From CAZPXZ01 sp965221505 (GTDB lineage Bacteria; Pseudomonadota; Alphaproteobacteria; Rhodobacterales; CAZPXZ01), in assembly GCA_965221505.1 (NCBI GenBank), contig CBDCSI010000002.1, positions 682,001-746,000 of the forward strand: DNA of 64,000 bases. Direction: 5' to 3'. Both the position numbers and the translations under genes were made by a program. Position 1 is the stretch's first letter, and the number at the start of each line of letters is the position of its first letter. Below are positions 35,078 to 44,275 of the stretch, in pieces. Below the pieces are notes generated by a model, which searched no databases, had not been told where the DNA came from, and saw nothing but the letters and a program-made list of their open reading frames with translations.

Positions 35078-36019
35078 ATGCACCCGGCACGATCGCTCGT
35101 GTTCTTCACCACGCTGTCCGGCGCAGGTCTCGGCCTCGCGTTCTGGATCGGCGTCGGCGCGCTCGGCCACACGCCCGGAGCGCTGGCCGCTGCCGCGTGC
35201 CTGTCCGTCCTGCTCGCCGGCATCGGTCTCGTCTCGTCCGTGTTCCACCTTCGCAGACCGGCGCGCGCCCGTTTCGCCCTCTCCCAGTGGCGGTCCTCGT
35301 GGCTCTCGCGGGAGGGGCTCCTGGCGCCGGGCGCCCTCGGCCTGCTGGCGGCTGACGCGGCGTGGTTCTGGTGGTCCGGCGAGCGTCTCGCTGCCCTCGG
35401 ATGGCTGACGGCCGCCTGCAGCGCGTTCGCGGTATTCGCCACCGCGATGATCTACGCCCAGATCAAGGCGGTGCCGGCGTGGAACACCTGGCTCACCCCG
35501 GCCGTCTACCTTCTGTTCGCCGTAGCCGGCGGCGCATTGCTGGCGGCCGCATTCGCGGCGGCTTCCGGGGAGGAAACCGACAGCCTGCTGCTCGCCGCCG
35601 TCCCGCTCCAGGTCGTCGCATGGGCGGCGAAGATTCAGTACTGGTACCGATCCGCCGCCGTCGGGACGGGTTCCTCCAGCGTGGCCTCCGCGACCGGACT
35701 CGGCGGCGGGAAGCCCGTCCGCCTGATCGAGCCGCCGCATACCGGATCGAATTACCTGCTCCGCGAAATGGGTTACGTGGTTGCGCGGCGCCACGCGGGC
35801 CGGCTGCGGGTCTTCGCGCTGGCCTTCGGCGTTAGCGCGTTCGCCGTCCCGATCGTCTGGGAATTGGCGGGGCATCCCGAGTTCCTCGCGGCGCCGCTTC
35901 TCGCCGCCGCCTGCCTCTTGCACCTCCTCGGGGTCGCCCTCTCGCGCTGGCTGTTCTACGCCGAGGCGACCCACGCGGTAACGCTCTATTACGGAGTCCG
36001 TGCCCCGAGCGGATCCTGA
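35078..36019 (+). CDS. soeC: DmsC/SoeC-type membrane anchor subunit
   Basis: The product has 313 residues with about eight hydrophobic segments, beginning LVFFTTLSGAGLGLAFWIGV. DmsC-family features include an Arg/Gln-rich SQWRSSWLSREGLLAPGAL loop and YAQIKAVPAWNTWLTP. It anchors the soluble subunits on the cytoplasmic side and passes electrons to the quinone pool. The gene starts 6 bases after soeB and is convergent with pth. Confidence 0.88.
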   Translation: MHPARSLVFFTTLSGAGLGLAFWIGVGALGHTPGALAAAACLSVLLAGIGLVSSVFHLRRPARARFALSQWRSSWLSREGLLAPGALGLLAADAAWFWWSGERLAALGWLTAACSAFAVFATAMIYAQIKAVPAWNTWLTPAVYLLFAVAGGALLAAAFAAASGEETDSLLLAAVPLQVVAWAAKIQYWYRSAAVGTGSSSVASATGLGGGKPVRLIEPPHTGSNYLLREMGYVVARRHAGRLRVFALAFGVSAFAVPIVWELAGHPEFLAAPLLAAACLLHLLGVALSRWLFYAEATHAVTLYYGVRAPSGS

Positions 36020-36029
36020 CGGAGGCGCG

Positions 36030-36629
36030 TCAGCCCGGCGCGCGGCGTTTGCCCCGTCGATCCCCCTCCGCAGAGAGGCCGAGCCCGCTTGCGAACCGGG
36101 ACTCGTCCCCGCTCAGGAGCGCCGGCATTCCCTCCGCCACCCGCTCCAGCAACTCGTCCCGCCACGCCGCGTCTTCGGCGTCGAAGTTCCCGAGGACGTG
36201 CCCGGTCACCCGGTTCGCATCCCCGGGGTGGCCGACGCCGATCCGGACGCGCCGGAAGGAATCGCCGACATGGGCCCGGACGGAGCGCAGGCCGTTGTGC
36301 CCGGCGATTCCGCCCCCGATCTTGACCCGGACCTTCCCGGGCGCGAGGTCGATTTCGTCGTGAATGACGATGAGGTCGTCCGTCGACATCCGGTGATAAC
36401 GGAGCGCCGCGCCCACGGACCGGCCCGAATGGTTCATGTAGGTTTGCGGCTTGAGCAGCATCACGCTCGTGCCGTCGACGCGGCCGGTCGCCGCCAGTCC
36501 TCCGTGGCGCGAGCGAAACGGCCCGATTCCGTGACGCTCGGCGATGGCGTCGACCGCCATGAAACCGACGTTGTGCCGATTGCGCGCATGCGTGGGGCCC
36601 GGGTTGCCGAGCCCGGCAATCAGCTTCAT
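36030..36629 (-). CDS. pth: Peptidyl-tRNA hydrolase
   Basis: The product has 199 residues from the ATG that begins MKLIAGLGNPG. It frees tRNA from stalled peptidyl-tRNA. The catalytic His is H19 in NRHNVGF (His20 in E. coli), N9 matches Asn10, and LLKPQTYMNHSG and VIHDEIDL are family motifs. A longer form from TTG 36662 is possible but would add non-conserved residues. It lies 44 bases after rplY in the usual rplY-pth pair. The C-terminal tail is Arg/Lys-rich. Confidence 0.95.
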   Translation of the reverse strand: MKLIAGLGNPGPTHARNRHNVGFMAVDAIAERHGIGPFRSRHGGLAATGRVDGTSVMLLKPQTYMNHSGRSVGAALRYHRMSTDDLIVIHDEIDLAPGKVRVKIGGGIAGHNGLRSVRAHVGDSFRRVRIGVGHPGDANRVTGHVLGNFDAEDAAWRDELLERVAEGMPALLSGDESRFASGLGLSAEGDRRGKRRAPG

Positions 36630-36673
36630 CGGCCTCGGTTCCGGGCGGGAGAAGATCTCCAAAAGGCGGCGGA

Positions 36674-37333
36674 TCAGTCTTGCGCCTCCTCCTCCTCTTC
36701 GTCCTCGACCTCCAGGGCCGCCTCGGCGGCCGCCTCTTCCTGTTCGGCGCGCGCGGCCGCCGCGATCGCGGACGGTGCGGCAACGGTCGCGACAGAGAAG
36801 TCGCGGTCGGAAATGGTCAGCGCGGCACCCTCCGGAAGCGGGATCGCGGAGATATGCACGACGTCGCCGATGTCGAGCCCGGTCAGATCGGCGACGAGCT
36901 CCTCCGGAATGTCGCGCGCCCGGACCCGGAGTTCGACTTCGTGACGCACCACGTTGAGCACGCCGCCCCGGCGAATGCCCGGCGACTCGTCCTCGTTCAC
37001 GAAGGCGACCGGAACGAACAGCGTGATCACGGACTGCGGCGAAATCCGCATGAAATCGACATGGATCGGAATGTCCCGCACGACGTCGTACTGCACGTCG
37101 CGGGGAATGGCGCGGATCTGCGCGCCGTCCAGTTCCAGGTCGATCAGGTTGGAGAAGAACCGTCCCCGGCGGATCGACCGCTGAAGGTCGCTCCCGAGAA
37201 GCTGGACGCTCAAAGGCTGTTCGTCGCCTCCGTATACGATGCCGGGAACGTATCCCTCCCGGCGGATGGCGCGCGAGGCGCCCTTTCCGGTCGCGTTCCG
37301 GACTTGAAGCGGCAATGCCGACGACTCGGCCAT
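36674..37333 (-). CDS. rplY: 50S ribosomal protein L25/CTC family
   Basis: The product has 219 residues and is the long, CTC-type form. The N-terminal 5S-rRNA-binding domain includes GKGASRAIRREGYVPGIVYGG. The C-terminal TL5-like beta domain runs from NLIDLELDG to about residue 190, followed by an acidic tail (EVEDEEEEEAQD). It is first in the rplY-pth operon. Confidence 0.95.
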   Translation of the reverse strand: MAESSALPLQVRNATGKGASRAIRREGYVPGIVYGGDEQPLSVQLLGSDLQRSIRRGRFFSNLIDLELDGAQIRAIPRDVQYDVVRDIPIHVDFMRISPQSVITLFVPVAFVNEDESPGIRRGGVLNVVRHEVELRVRARDIPEELVADLTGLDIGDVVHISAIPLPEGAALTISDRDFSVATVAAPSAIAAAARAEQEEAAAEAALEVEDEEEEEAQD

Positions 37334-37407
37334 GGCGGGCGCCTTTCGGATGATTGCGGGTTCTGAAGATCGGATCGGGCCACGCGGCGCGACGGCCCGT
37401 CGTCGAC

Positions 37408-37436
37408 AGGGTAGCAGAACTGGACCCGGATGAAAA
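37408..37436 (-). promoter_or_regulatory. Promoter of rplY-pth
   Basis: On the minus strand, TTTTCA (37431-37436) and TACCCT (37408-37413) are 17 bases apart and about 75 bases upstream of the rplY start. Confidence 0.45.
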
Positions 37437-37500
37437 CCGCCGCTTCGGCGACCGAATCCGGGCGAGACGTTCGGCGACGGCGCGCGTGCCGGAGCGTTCC

Positions 37501-38163
37501 CTACGCGTCCTCGCCGATCAGGAACACGTGAACCGAAACCGGGCCGTGCGCGCCCAGGTTCAGTCGCTGTTCGATGTCGGCCGACCTCGACGGGCCGGTG
37601 ACGAAGTTGACGGTCCGGGGATCGAGTTCCGCCTCGCGGATTCGCGCCCACACCTCCTCGAAATTCCCGACCACGTCGCGCTCGAAGAGCGCAACCAGAT
37701 GGTGATCGCCGGCGAAGGTGAGCGTCACCGGATTCTCGGGCCCGGACAGGAACGCGAGGCTGCCGGTCTCGGCGACGCCGGCGACGGCGCGCGACAGGGC
37801 GACCGGCTCGTCGAGCCGCGCCGCGCCGACCGAGACCTCGAGGCCGCGCCAGTCCAGGTCGGCGAAGCGGGGATCCCCGCCCATGCGGACGGACGCGGGA
37901 AGGTTGCGGTCGCGCAGGGCTTCCGCGACGGCGCCGGGAAGCGCCGACAGGGACGCGACCGACTCCACCGTGCACTGGACGCCGGCCGCCTTCTCGGCAA
38001 ACCGTTCGATCCGGGACCGTTCGCCGAGTTCCGGCACCGGTCCGTAGGGTCGCCGGGCCGCCGTGCGGCGGGCCACTTCGGCCCTTCCCGCCTCGTCCTC
38101 CGGTCCGCCGGCCGTCCGTCGCGCTTCGCGAAGCCGCGCCAGGACGCGCTCGCGAGCGCTCAT
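37501..38163 (-). CDS. lutC: Lactate utilisation protein C (LUD domain)
   Basis: The product has 220 residues of the LUD/YkgG family, with typical segments GVAETGSLAFLSGPENP, HLVALFERDVVGNFEEVW and the C-terminal FVTGPSRSADIEQRLNLGAHGP. LutABC together oxidise L-lactate to pyruvate. The start overlaps the lutB stop (ATGA). It is the last gene of the operon. Confidence 0.92.
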   Translation of the reverse strand: MSARERVLARLREARRTAGGPEDEAGRAEVARRTAARRPYGPVPELGERSRIERFAEKAAGVQCTVESVASLSALPGAVAEALRDRNLPASVRMGGDPRFADLDWRGLEVSVGAARLDEPVALSRAVAGVAETGSLAFLSGPENPVTLTFAGDHHLVALFERDVVGNFEEVWARIREAELDPRTVNFVTGPSRSADIEQRLNLGAHGPVSVHVFLIGEDA

Positions 38164-39578
38164 TCGGCCGACCTACCGACTTGCGACAGGAAGCGCCCGC
38201 CCTCGGGCGCCGGAAAGTCGCGATGCGCGGTCCAGCCCCCGGCCAGGGGAAGCGTCCGAAGCGCGCCCTTCCGGCCCGCCAGCATTCGAAGTCCGGCGAC
38301 CGCAAGCCGGGCGACCGGGCCGTAGAGCGCCGGGCGCCTCGCCAGCCACGCCCAGCCGGCGATCGCCATGCGTTGCCTCGCGGGCGTGATCCGCTCCGAC
38401 CACGCGCGCTCCCGCCAGGTCCGCATCATCTTCGGCAGCGGGATGCGCATCGGGCACACCTCTTCGCATCGGCCGCAGAACGTGGAGGCGTTCGGCAAGT
38501 GTGCGGCGTTCCGCAAACCGTGAAACGCCGGACTGACCACGGCTCCGATCGGGCCCGGATACACGGTTCCGTACGCGTGACCGCCCACGGACTGGTAGAC
38601 GGGACAGTGATTGAGGCAGGCGCCGCAACGAATGCACCGAAGCGCCTCGCGGAACCCCTCGGTCAACATGCGCGAGCGACCGTTGTCGAGAAGAACGATA
38701 TGGCACTCCTCCGGACCGTCCGGGTCTTCCGCCCTTCGGGGCCCGCGGGCGAAGGTCGTGTAGACCGCCATTTCCTGGCCCGTTGCGGAACGGGCGAGAA
38801 TCCGGATCTGCGCCGTGGCCGCCTCGCGGTCTGGAACGACCTTCTCGATGCCCGCGATCACCACGTGGACCCGGGCGAGCGACTGGGTCAGGTCTCCGTT
38901 CCCCTCGTTGGTCACGAGCCCCGTCTCGCCGGTCTCCGCCACCAGAAAATTGGCCCCGGTGATGCCAACCTCCGCGGCGAAATACTTGCCCCTGAGCTGC
39001 GCGCGGGCTTCCGCCTGAAGGTCCGACGGCTCCGGCAGCGGCCGGTCCGGGTCCAGCTCTGTATGGTGGCGCCGGAAACTCTCCTCGACCTGCTTGCGCG
39101 ACACGTGGATGGCGGGCGCGATGATGTGGCTCGGCGGCTCGCGCCGCAGCTGGATGATGTATTCGCCGAGGTCCGTCTCGACCGGCTCCAGACCCTCCGC
39201 CTCCAGCGCTTCGTTCAGGCCGATCTCCTCGCCCACCATGGACTTTCCCTTGGTGACGGAGGAGGCTCCGGCGCGACGGCAGATTCCGAGAATGACCTGT
39301 CGCGCCTCTTCCGGCGTCTCGGCCCAGTGCACCTCGCTGCCCGCCGCCTTCGCCTGGCTCTCGAATTTCTCGAGATACAGGTCCAGCCGGGCCAGCGTAT
39401 GGTCCTTCATTTCCCGCGCCGCGTCGCGGATCGAGTCGAACTCCGGCAGGGCGCGCCGCGCCTCCGCGCGCTTGCCGACGAATCCGCCCGGCACCCGCTT
39501 CAGGACGTCCTGAAGTTCCGCGTCCCCGAGGGACCGCCGCGCGTTCTCGGGAAACCGGCTGGCGTCGGCGAGGTTCAT
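38160..39578 (-). CDS. lutB: Lactate utilisation iron-sulfur protein B
   Basis: The product has 472 residues: an N-terminal LUD domain (GASSVTKGKSMVGEEIGLNEAL, VAETGETGLVTNEGNGD), then two [4Fe-4S] motifs, CIRCGACLNHCPVYQ and CGRCEEVCPMRIPLP, and a C-terminal extension. It carries electrons within the lactate-oxidising complex. GGGAGG lies 7 bases before the ATG, which overlaps the lutA stop. Confidence 0.94.
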   Translation of the reverse strand: MNLADASRFPENARRSLGDAELQDVLKRVPGGFVGKRAEARRALPEFDSIRDAAREMKDHTLARLDLYLEKFESQAKAAGSEVHWAETPEEARQVILGICRRAGASSVTKGKSMVGEEIGLNEALEAEGLEPVETDLGEYIIQLRREPPSHIIAPAIHVSRKQVEESFRRHHTELDPDRPLPEPSDLQAEARAQLRGKYFAAEVGITGANFLVAETGETGLVTNEGNGDLTQSLARVHVVIAGIEKVVPDREAATAQIRILARSATGQEMAVYTTFARGPRRAEDPDGPEECHIVLLDNGRSRMLTEGFREALRCIRCGACLNHCPVYQSVGGHAYGTVYPGPIGAVVSPAFHGLRNAAHLPNASTFCGRCEEVCPMRIPLPKMMRTWRERAWSERITPARQRMAIAGWAWLARRPALYGPVARLAVAGLRMLAGRKGALRTLPLAGGWTAHRDFPAPEGGRFLSQVGRSAE

Positions 39579-40351
39579 CGGCCGCCCTCCCCGATCGCCG
39601 GCCGGTCCGCCATTCCGGCCAGAACCTCGGCGACGTGCCGCACCCGGACGCGGGCGCCCCGCCGGCGCAGCTTGCCCGCCATGTTCATCAGACAGCCGAG
39701 GTCGCCGGCCAGAAGGAGCTCCGCTCCGGTCTCCCCGATCCGGTCGACCTTGTCCTCCACCATCCGATTGGAGATCTCGGGATACTTGACGCAGAACGTT
39801 CCGCCGAACCCGCAGCAGGAGTCGCCGTCGGGCAACGGGCGCAGCTCCAGCCCGTCCACCGAAGCCAGAAGCGCCCGCGGCTGTTCCCGCACGCCCATCG
39901 ACCGGAGACCGGAACACGAATCGTGATAGGTCGCCACGCAGGGCAGCCGCACGTCCACGGACCGAACCCCCATCACGTCCACCAGGAACTCGACCAGTTC
40001 GTGACACCGCGCGCCGAAGCGCTCGGCGCGCCCGGCCCACTCCGGATCCTCCGCCAGAAGCGCCGGATAGTCCTTGCGCAGCGTGGCCGCGCAGGACCCG
40101 GAAGGCGCGACCACGTAGTCGAACCCCTCGAACGCCTCGACGACCGAACGCGCAAATCCGGACGCGCCGCGCCGGTCTCCGGCGTTGTAGGCCGGCTGCC
40201 CGCAGCAGGTCTGCAGCTTCGGAACGTCGACGCGGCACCCCGCCGCCTCCAGAAGACGCAGCGCCGCAAACCCGACGGTGGGCCGGAAGAGGTCCACCAG
40301 ACAGGTCGCGAAGAGGCCGACCCGGGGGCCGGCGTTTTCCGTTGACTCCAT
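39575..40351 (-). CDS. lutA: Lactate utilisation protein A (CCG-domain oxidoreductase)
   Basis: The product has 258 residues with two CCG cysteine domains, CCGQPAYNAGD near residue 50 and DSCCGFGGTFCVKYPEIS near residue 175. These bind an iron-sulfur or related centre as in LutA and HdrB. It is the first gene of lutABC. Confidence 0.94.
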   Translation of the reverse strand: MESTENAGPRVGLFATCLVDLFRPTVGFAALRLLEAAGCRVDVPKLQTCCGQPAYNAGDRRGASGFARSVVEAFEGFDYVVAPSGSCAATLRKDYPALLAEDPEWAGRAERFGARCHELVEFLVDVMGVRSVDVRLPCVATYHDSCSGLRSMGVREQPRALLASVDGLELRPLPDGDSCCGFGGTFCVKYPEISNRMVEDKVDRIGETGAELLLAGDLGCLMNMAGKLRRRGARVRVRHVAEVLAGMADRPAIGEGGR

Positions 40352-40419
40352 ACGGACTCCTTACCCCCCGCGACCGAACGGCGCAACGACCGGCGTCGGG
40401 CGGAACGCCGGAAGCGACG

Positions 40420-41733
40420 TCAGAACCGGTCCCGCATCGCGTACCAGGCCAGCGCCAGCATCAGGACCGCCTCGCCGGCGCGGGCCCCGCCCGGCAAGCG
40501 GGGAACCGGCAGCGACGCCATCAGGTCGAAGGCTTCCGGACGGTCGAGAACGGCTTCCGCCGCAGCCTCTCCCGCCCAATTGGCCAGGGCGACCCCGTGC
40601 CCCGAGTAGCCGCCGACCGCCAGAACCCGCGCGCCGCAACGGCGGAACAGCGGAACCCGATTGCGGGTGATCGCCAGCGTTCCGCCCCACGCATAGTCGA
40701 TGCCGACGTCGGAGAGATCCGGGAAGACCGACAGCATACGCTTGCGGACGAACGCCTTGAGGTCGGACGGAAACCGGGTTCGCCATCCCTCTCCCCCGCC
40801 GAACAGCAGCCGCCGGTCGTGCGACAGACGGAAGTAGTTCACCACGAACCGCGAATCGGCGACCGCGACGTCGTCCCGAATGACTCTCCGCGCCCGCTCC
40901 GGGCCGAGCGGCTCGGTCGCGAGAACGAAATTGTTGATCGGAAGGATGCGGTCGGCGATCTCCGGAGCCAGCCCGTCGAGGTAGCCGTTGCAGGCGAGGA
41001 TCAGGCGATCGGCCCGGACGGCGCCGCCCTCCACGGAGACCGCCACGCCCCGGGACGTCTCGCTGAAGCGGGTGACGCGCGAGTTCTCGAAGATGCGGGC
41101 CCCGGCGGCCTCTGCCGCCCGTGCGAGTCCGAGCGCGAGCCGGAGGGGGTGGAGATGCCCGGCGCCGAGATCGAGCGCCGCGCCCCAGTAGCCGGTCGCG
41201 CCCAGCATGTGCCGCAATTCCTCGCGGTCCACGAACCGCGCATCGGGATAGTCGCAGGCCTCGTTCAGATGCGCGACGTCTTCCCGCAACCCTCGCAGGA
41301 AACGCCGCCGATGAACGGGATACAGTACGCCGGGCCGCAGGTAGCACTCGATGCCGTGGCGACGAATGCGCTCCCGAACGAGCGCCTTGGCGTCCTCGCC
41401 GACTTGCCAGAGTCGCCGTGCCCGCTCGCGGCCGAACCGCTTCTCGAGCGTGCGCTGGCCCACGCGCTGGCCGGAGCCGAGCTGGCCGCCGTTGCGGCCG
41501 GAGGCGCCCCATCCGACGCGGTTCGCCTCCAGCACCGCCACTCGAAGGCCGACCTCCGCCATACGGAGCGCGGCCGAGATTCCGGTAAACCCCGCCCCGA
41601 CCACGCACACGTCCGCGCGGACCTCGCCGGCGAGCGGAGGACGCGGCGCCTCGGGGTCTGCGGTAGCCGCGTACCAGGACGGCGCGTGCCGACCCGGCGT
41701 ATCGTTCCGCGTCAGGAACCGCCTCGAACGCAT
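40420..41733 (-). CDS. puuB: FAD-dependent oxidoreductase, probable gamma-glutamylputrescine oxidase
   Basis: The product has 437 residues of the DAO family. The FAD fold is ADVCVVGAGFTGISAALRMAE near residue 40. Then come GASGRNGGQLGSGQRVGQ (typical of PuuB/OrdL proteins) and a C-terminal GGYSGHGVALANWAGEAAAE. PuuB oxidises gamma-glutamylputrescine to the aldehyde plus hydrogen peroxide and ammonia. It sits next to a class III aminotransferase often paired with PuuB. The PuuA-like ligase is 22 kb away. Confidence 0.87.
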   Translation of the reverse strand: MRSRRFLTRNDTPGRHAPSWYAATADPEAPRPPLAGEVRADVCVVGAGFTGISAALRMAEVGLRVAVLEANRVGWGASGRNGGQLGSGQRVGQRTLEKRFGRERARRLWQVGEDAKALVRERIRRHGIECYLRPGVLYPVHRRRFLRGLREDVAHLNEACDYPDARFVDREELRHMLGATGYWGAALDLGAGHLHPLRLALGLARAAEAAGARIFENSRVTRFSETSRGVAVSVEGGAVRADRLILACNGYLDGLAPEIADRILPINNFVLATEPLGPERARRVIRDDVAVADSRFVVNYFRLSHDRRLLFGGGEGWRTRFPSDLKAFVRKRMLSVFPDLSDVGIDYAWGGTLAITRNRVPLFRRCGARVLAVGGYSGHGVALANWAGEAAAEAVLDRPEAFDLMASLPVPRLPGGARAGEAVLMLALAWYAMRDRF

Positions 41734-41742
41734 GAGACGGGT

Positions 41743-43119
41743 TCAGAGAAGCCCTTCCTGCCGCAGCGCGGCAGCCGTCTGGTCGAGCGAACGCCAGGCG
41801 CGTTCCGCCAACTCGTCCAGTTCCGCTTCGGAGACGACCAGGGGCGGCGCGGCGACCATGGTGTCGCGAACCGCGCGCATGACGAGGCCGTTCTCAACGC
41901 ACGCCTCGCGGCAGATCCGGCCCGCCCGTCCCGGCTCGCCCGGAAACGGGGACCGCGCGTTTCGGTCCGGCGTGAGTTCGACGGCGGCGAGAAGGCCGAA
42001 GCTCCGCGCTTCGCCGACGAGCGGGTGGTCGGCGAGGCCCTGCCATCGCTCGCGGAACGCCGGAACGACCTCCCGCTCCGCCCGCTCGACGACCCCCTCG
42101 TCGCGCAGGATGCGAAGGTTCTCGATCGCCGCCGCGCAACAGACGGGATGCCCGGAATAGGTATGTCCGTGGGCGAACTCGCCCCCGCCGGCGGAGATGA
42201 CGTCGGCGACCCGGTCCGAGACCAGCACGCCGCCGATCGGCAGGTATCCCGAACTGAGCCCCTTCGCGACCGTCATCATGTCCGGCTGCAGGTCGAAGGC
42301 CTGGGTTCCGAACCACTTGCCCGTTCGCCCGAAGCCGCAAATGACCTCGTCCACGATCAGCAGGACGTCGCGTTCGCGGCAGATCCGCTGGATTTCGGGC
42401 CAGTAGGTTTCCGGCGGAATGACGACGCCGCCGGCGCCCTGCACCGGCTCTCCGATGAACGCCGCCACGCGCTCGGGGCCGGCCGAGTCGATCAGGCGCT
42501 CCACCGCCCTCGCGCGCTCGAGTCCGAACTCTCCGGGATCGGACTGGCTCCCCTCGCCGTACCAATAGGGCTGCGGCGCATGCAGCACCGCGCCGAAACT
42601 GTCGCCGCCCTGGCGATGCATGGCCTCCATGCCGCCGATCCCGGCGCCGGCCACCGTCGTGCCGTGATAGGCGTTCTCCCGGGAGACGATCAGCCTGCGC
42701 TCGGGCTGGCCGAGGGTGTTCCAGTAATGGCGGGCGATGCGGTAGGCCGAGTCGACCGCCTCCGAGCCGGAGGAGGTGAAGAACGCGCGGTCGAACCCAT
42801 CCGGGGCGATCTCGCTCAACCGCTGCGCGAGTTCGATCGCCGGCGGCGTCGTGGTGTGGAACAGGGTGTTGTAATACGGCAGTTCGTTCATCTGCCGGGC
42901 GGCGGCCTCGGCGATCTCCGGGCGGCCGTAGCCGATATTGACGCACCAGAGTCCCGACATCGCGTCCAGGCAGCGGCGGCCTTCCGTGTCCGTGACGTAC
43001 ACGCCGTCGCCCCGGGCGACGATCCGTACGCCTTCGGAGTGCAGTTCTTTCGTATCCGTGAACGGATGAAGATGATGCTGCGCGTCGAGGGCCTGCAGCG
43101 CCTCGGTCGACAGTTGCAT
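41743..43119 (-). CDS. Class III aminotransferase (putrescine/omega-amino acid:pyruvate type)
   Basis: The product has 458 residues and PLP fold type I. The cofactor lysine is in TVAKGLSSGYLPIG and the PLP-binding Asp in LLIVDEVICGFGRTG. Substrate-side motifs are AMSGLWCVNIGYGRPEI and FFTSSGSEAVDSAYRIARHY. Close relatives are SpuC-like polyamine:pyruvate and beta-alanine:pyruvate aminotransferases. AAGGAGG lies about 9 bases before the ATG at 43119. It is in the same operon as, and just upstream of, puuB (9-base gap). Confidence 0.9.
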   Translation of the reverse strand: MQLSTEALQALDAQHHLHPFTDTKELHSEGVRIVARGDGVYVTDTEGRRCLDAMSGLWCVNIGYGRPEIAEAAARQMNELPYYNTLFHTTTPPAIELAQRLSEIAPDGFDRAFFTSSGSEAVDSAYRIARHYWNTLGQPERRLIVSRENAYHGTTVAGAGIGGMEAMHRQGGDSFGAVLHAPQPYWYGEGSQSDPGEFGLERARAVERLIDSAGPERVAAFIGEPVQGAGGVVIPPETYWPEIQRICRERDVLLIVDEVICGFGRTGKWFGTQAFDLQPDMMTVAKGLSSGYLPIGGVLVSDRVADVISAGGGEFAHGHTYSGHPVCCAAAIENLRILRDEGVVERAEREVVPAFRERWQGLADHPLVGEARSFGLLAAVELTPDRNARSPFPGEPGRAGRICREACVENGLVMRAVRDTMVAAPPLVVSEAELDELAERAWRSLDQTAAALRQEGLL

Positions 43120-43413
43120 TTCCAGACTCCTCCTTGCTCCGAGATCGGGAACGCTTCGCAGGCCCGACAATAGCGAGTGCCGTGCAGAATGGCTTCCGTT
43201 GCGGGTCGAAACCGGTCTCGGGCGTTCGCACGAACCGCACTGCGCAATACTCCGTCTGTCGGCCGTCGCGTACCTGATCGCTCTCCATGCAGCGAGAGCG
43301 GTCCAAGCCCCCGAGTTCCGGGTTGTAGGGGGCCGACCGAGTCTCTCGTTCAAGTGCGCGTCGTGCGCCTGACTCTCCGGCGAACGGATCCCGCGGCTGT
43401 GCCGGTACGGGCG

Positions 43414-44184
43414 CTACCGTTCCGGGCTCGGAGGATCGCTTTCCCCGGTCTCCCGCGCAACGGTCGCCGCCGTCAATTCGGTCAGCGAAACCCGCTGCCG
43501 TCCGTCGGCGTCGAAGTTCCCCGGGTCGAGCCATTCGGCCTGGGCCTGTCGCAACGCCGGCCAGCTACGGTCCAGAACGGAAAACCACGCCGTATCCCGA
43601 TTGCGTCCCTTGTAGTGTGTCGCCTGCCGAAACGTGCCCTCGTAGACGAAACCCAGCCGGCGCGCCGCACGTCGCGAGTCGGCGTTCAGCGCGTCGCATT
43701 TCCATTCGTAGCGGCGGTAGCCGAGCTCGTCGAACGCGCGCCGCATCATCAGGTGCATCGCCTCCGTCGCTGCCGGCGTCCGCTGCAGCGCCGGACCGTA
43801 ACAGATCCAGCCGACCTCGATCGTCCCTTGCGCGGGCTTGACCCGAAGATAGCTGGCGACGCCGAGCGCCGGCCCTCCGTCGGCCGGCAGGACGGCGAAG
43901 AACTGCGGATCGTCTCCCCGCTCGACGCTCCGGGCCCATTCGCAAACCTCCGACGCGTTCTCGAACGGCCCGAACGGCATATAGGTGAAGATGCGTCCCT
44001 CGCGGTCCGCGCTCCAGGACCCGAAGAGATCCACGCCATGGCGCGCTGCGTCCAGCGGCTCCAGCCGCACCCGGGCGCCGTCCATCGATCGCCGGGGCGG
44101 CGGCGCGGCTCCGCTCCAGCCGACCGGCAGCGGCTCCCCGATCGGCAAACCGAGCGGACTCCTGCGGACTGAGGACCGGCTCAT
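43414..44184 (-). CDS. GNAT-family N-acetyltransferase (RimJ/RimL-like)
   Basis: The product has 256 residues. The acetyl-CoA fold runs from RVRLEPLDAARHGVDLFGSW to LGFVYEGTFRQATHYKGRNRDTAWFSVL. The N-terminal LGLPIGEPLPVGW segment is conserved in this subgroup, so I keep the first ATG. The substrate is unknown; relatives act on protein N-termini or small amines. It stands between the aminotransferase and acylase genes with its own spacing on both sides. Confidence 0.88.
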   Translation of the reverse strand: MSRSSVRRSPLGLPIGEPLPVGWSGAAPPPRRSMDGARVRLEPLDAARHGVDLFGSWSADREGRIFTYMPFGPFENASEVCEWARSVERGDDPQFFAVLPADGGPALGVASYLRVKPAQGTIEVGWICYGPALQRTPAATEAMHLMMRRAFDELGYRRYEWKCDALNADSRRAARRLGFVYEGTFRQATHYKGRNRDTAWFSVLDRSWPALRQAQAEWLDPGNFDADGRQRVSLTELTAATVARETGESDPPSPER

Positions 44185-44275
44185 GCGGACCGCCTCCCGA
44201 CCCTGCGTCGAGAACGCGGTCTGCGCGCGGGGCTACCGGACAGTCTCGAACGGCCCGCGAATTCGGCGCCCATAC

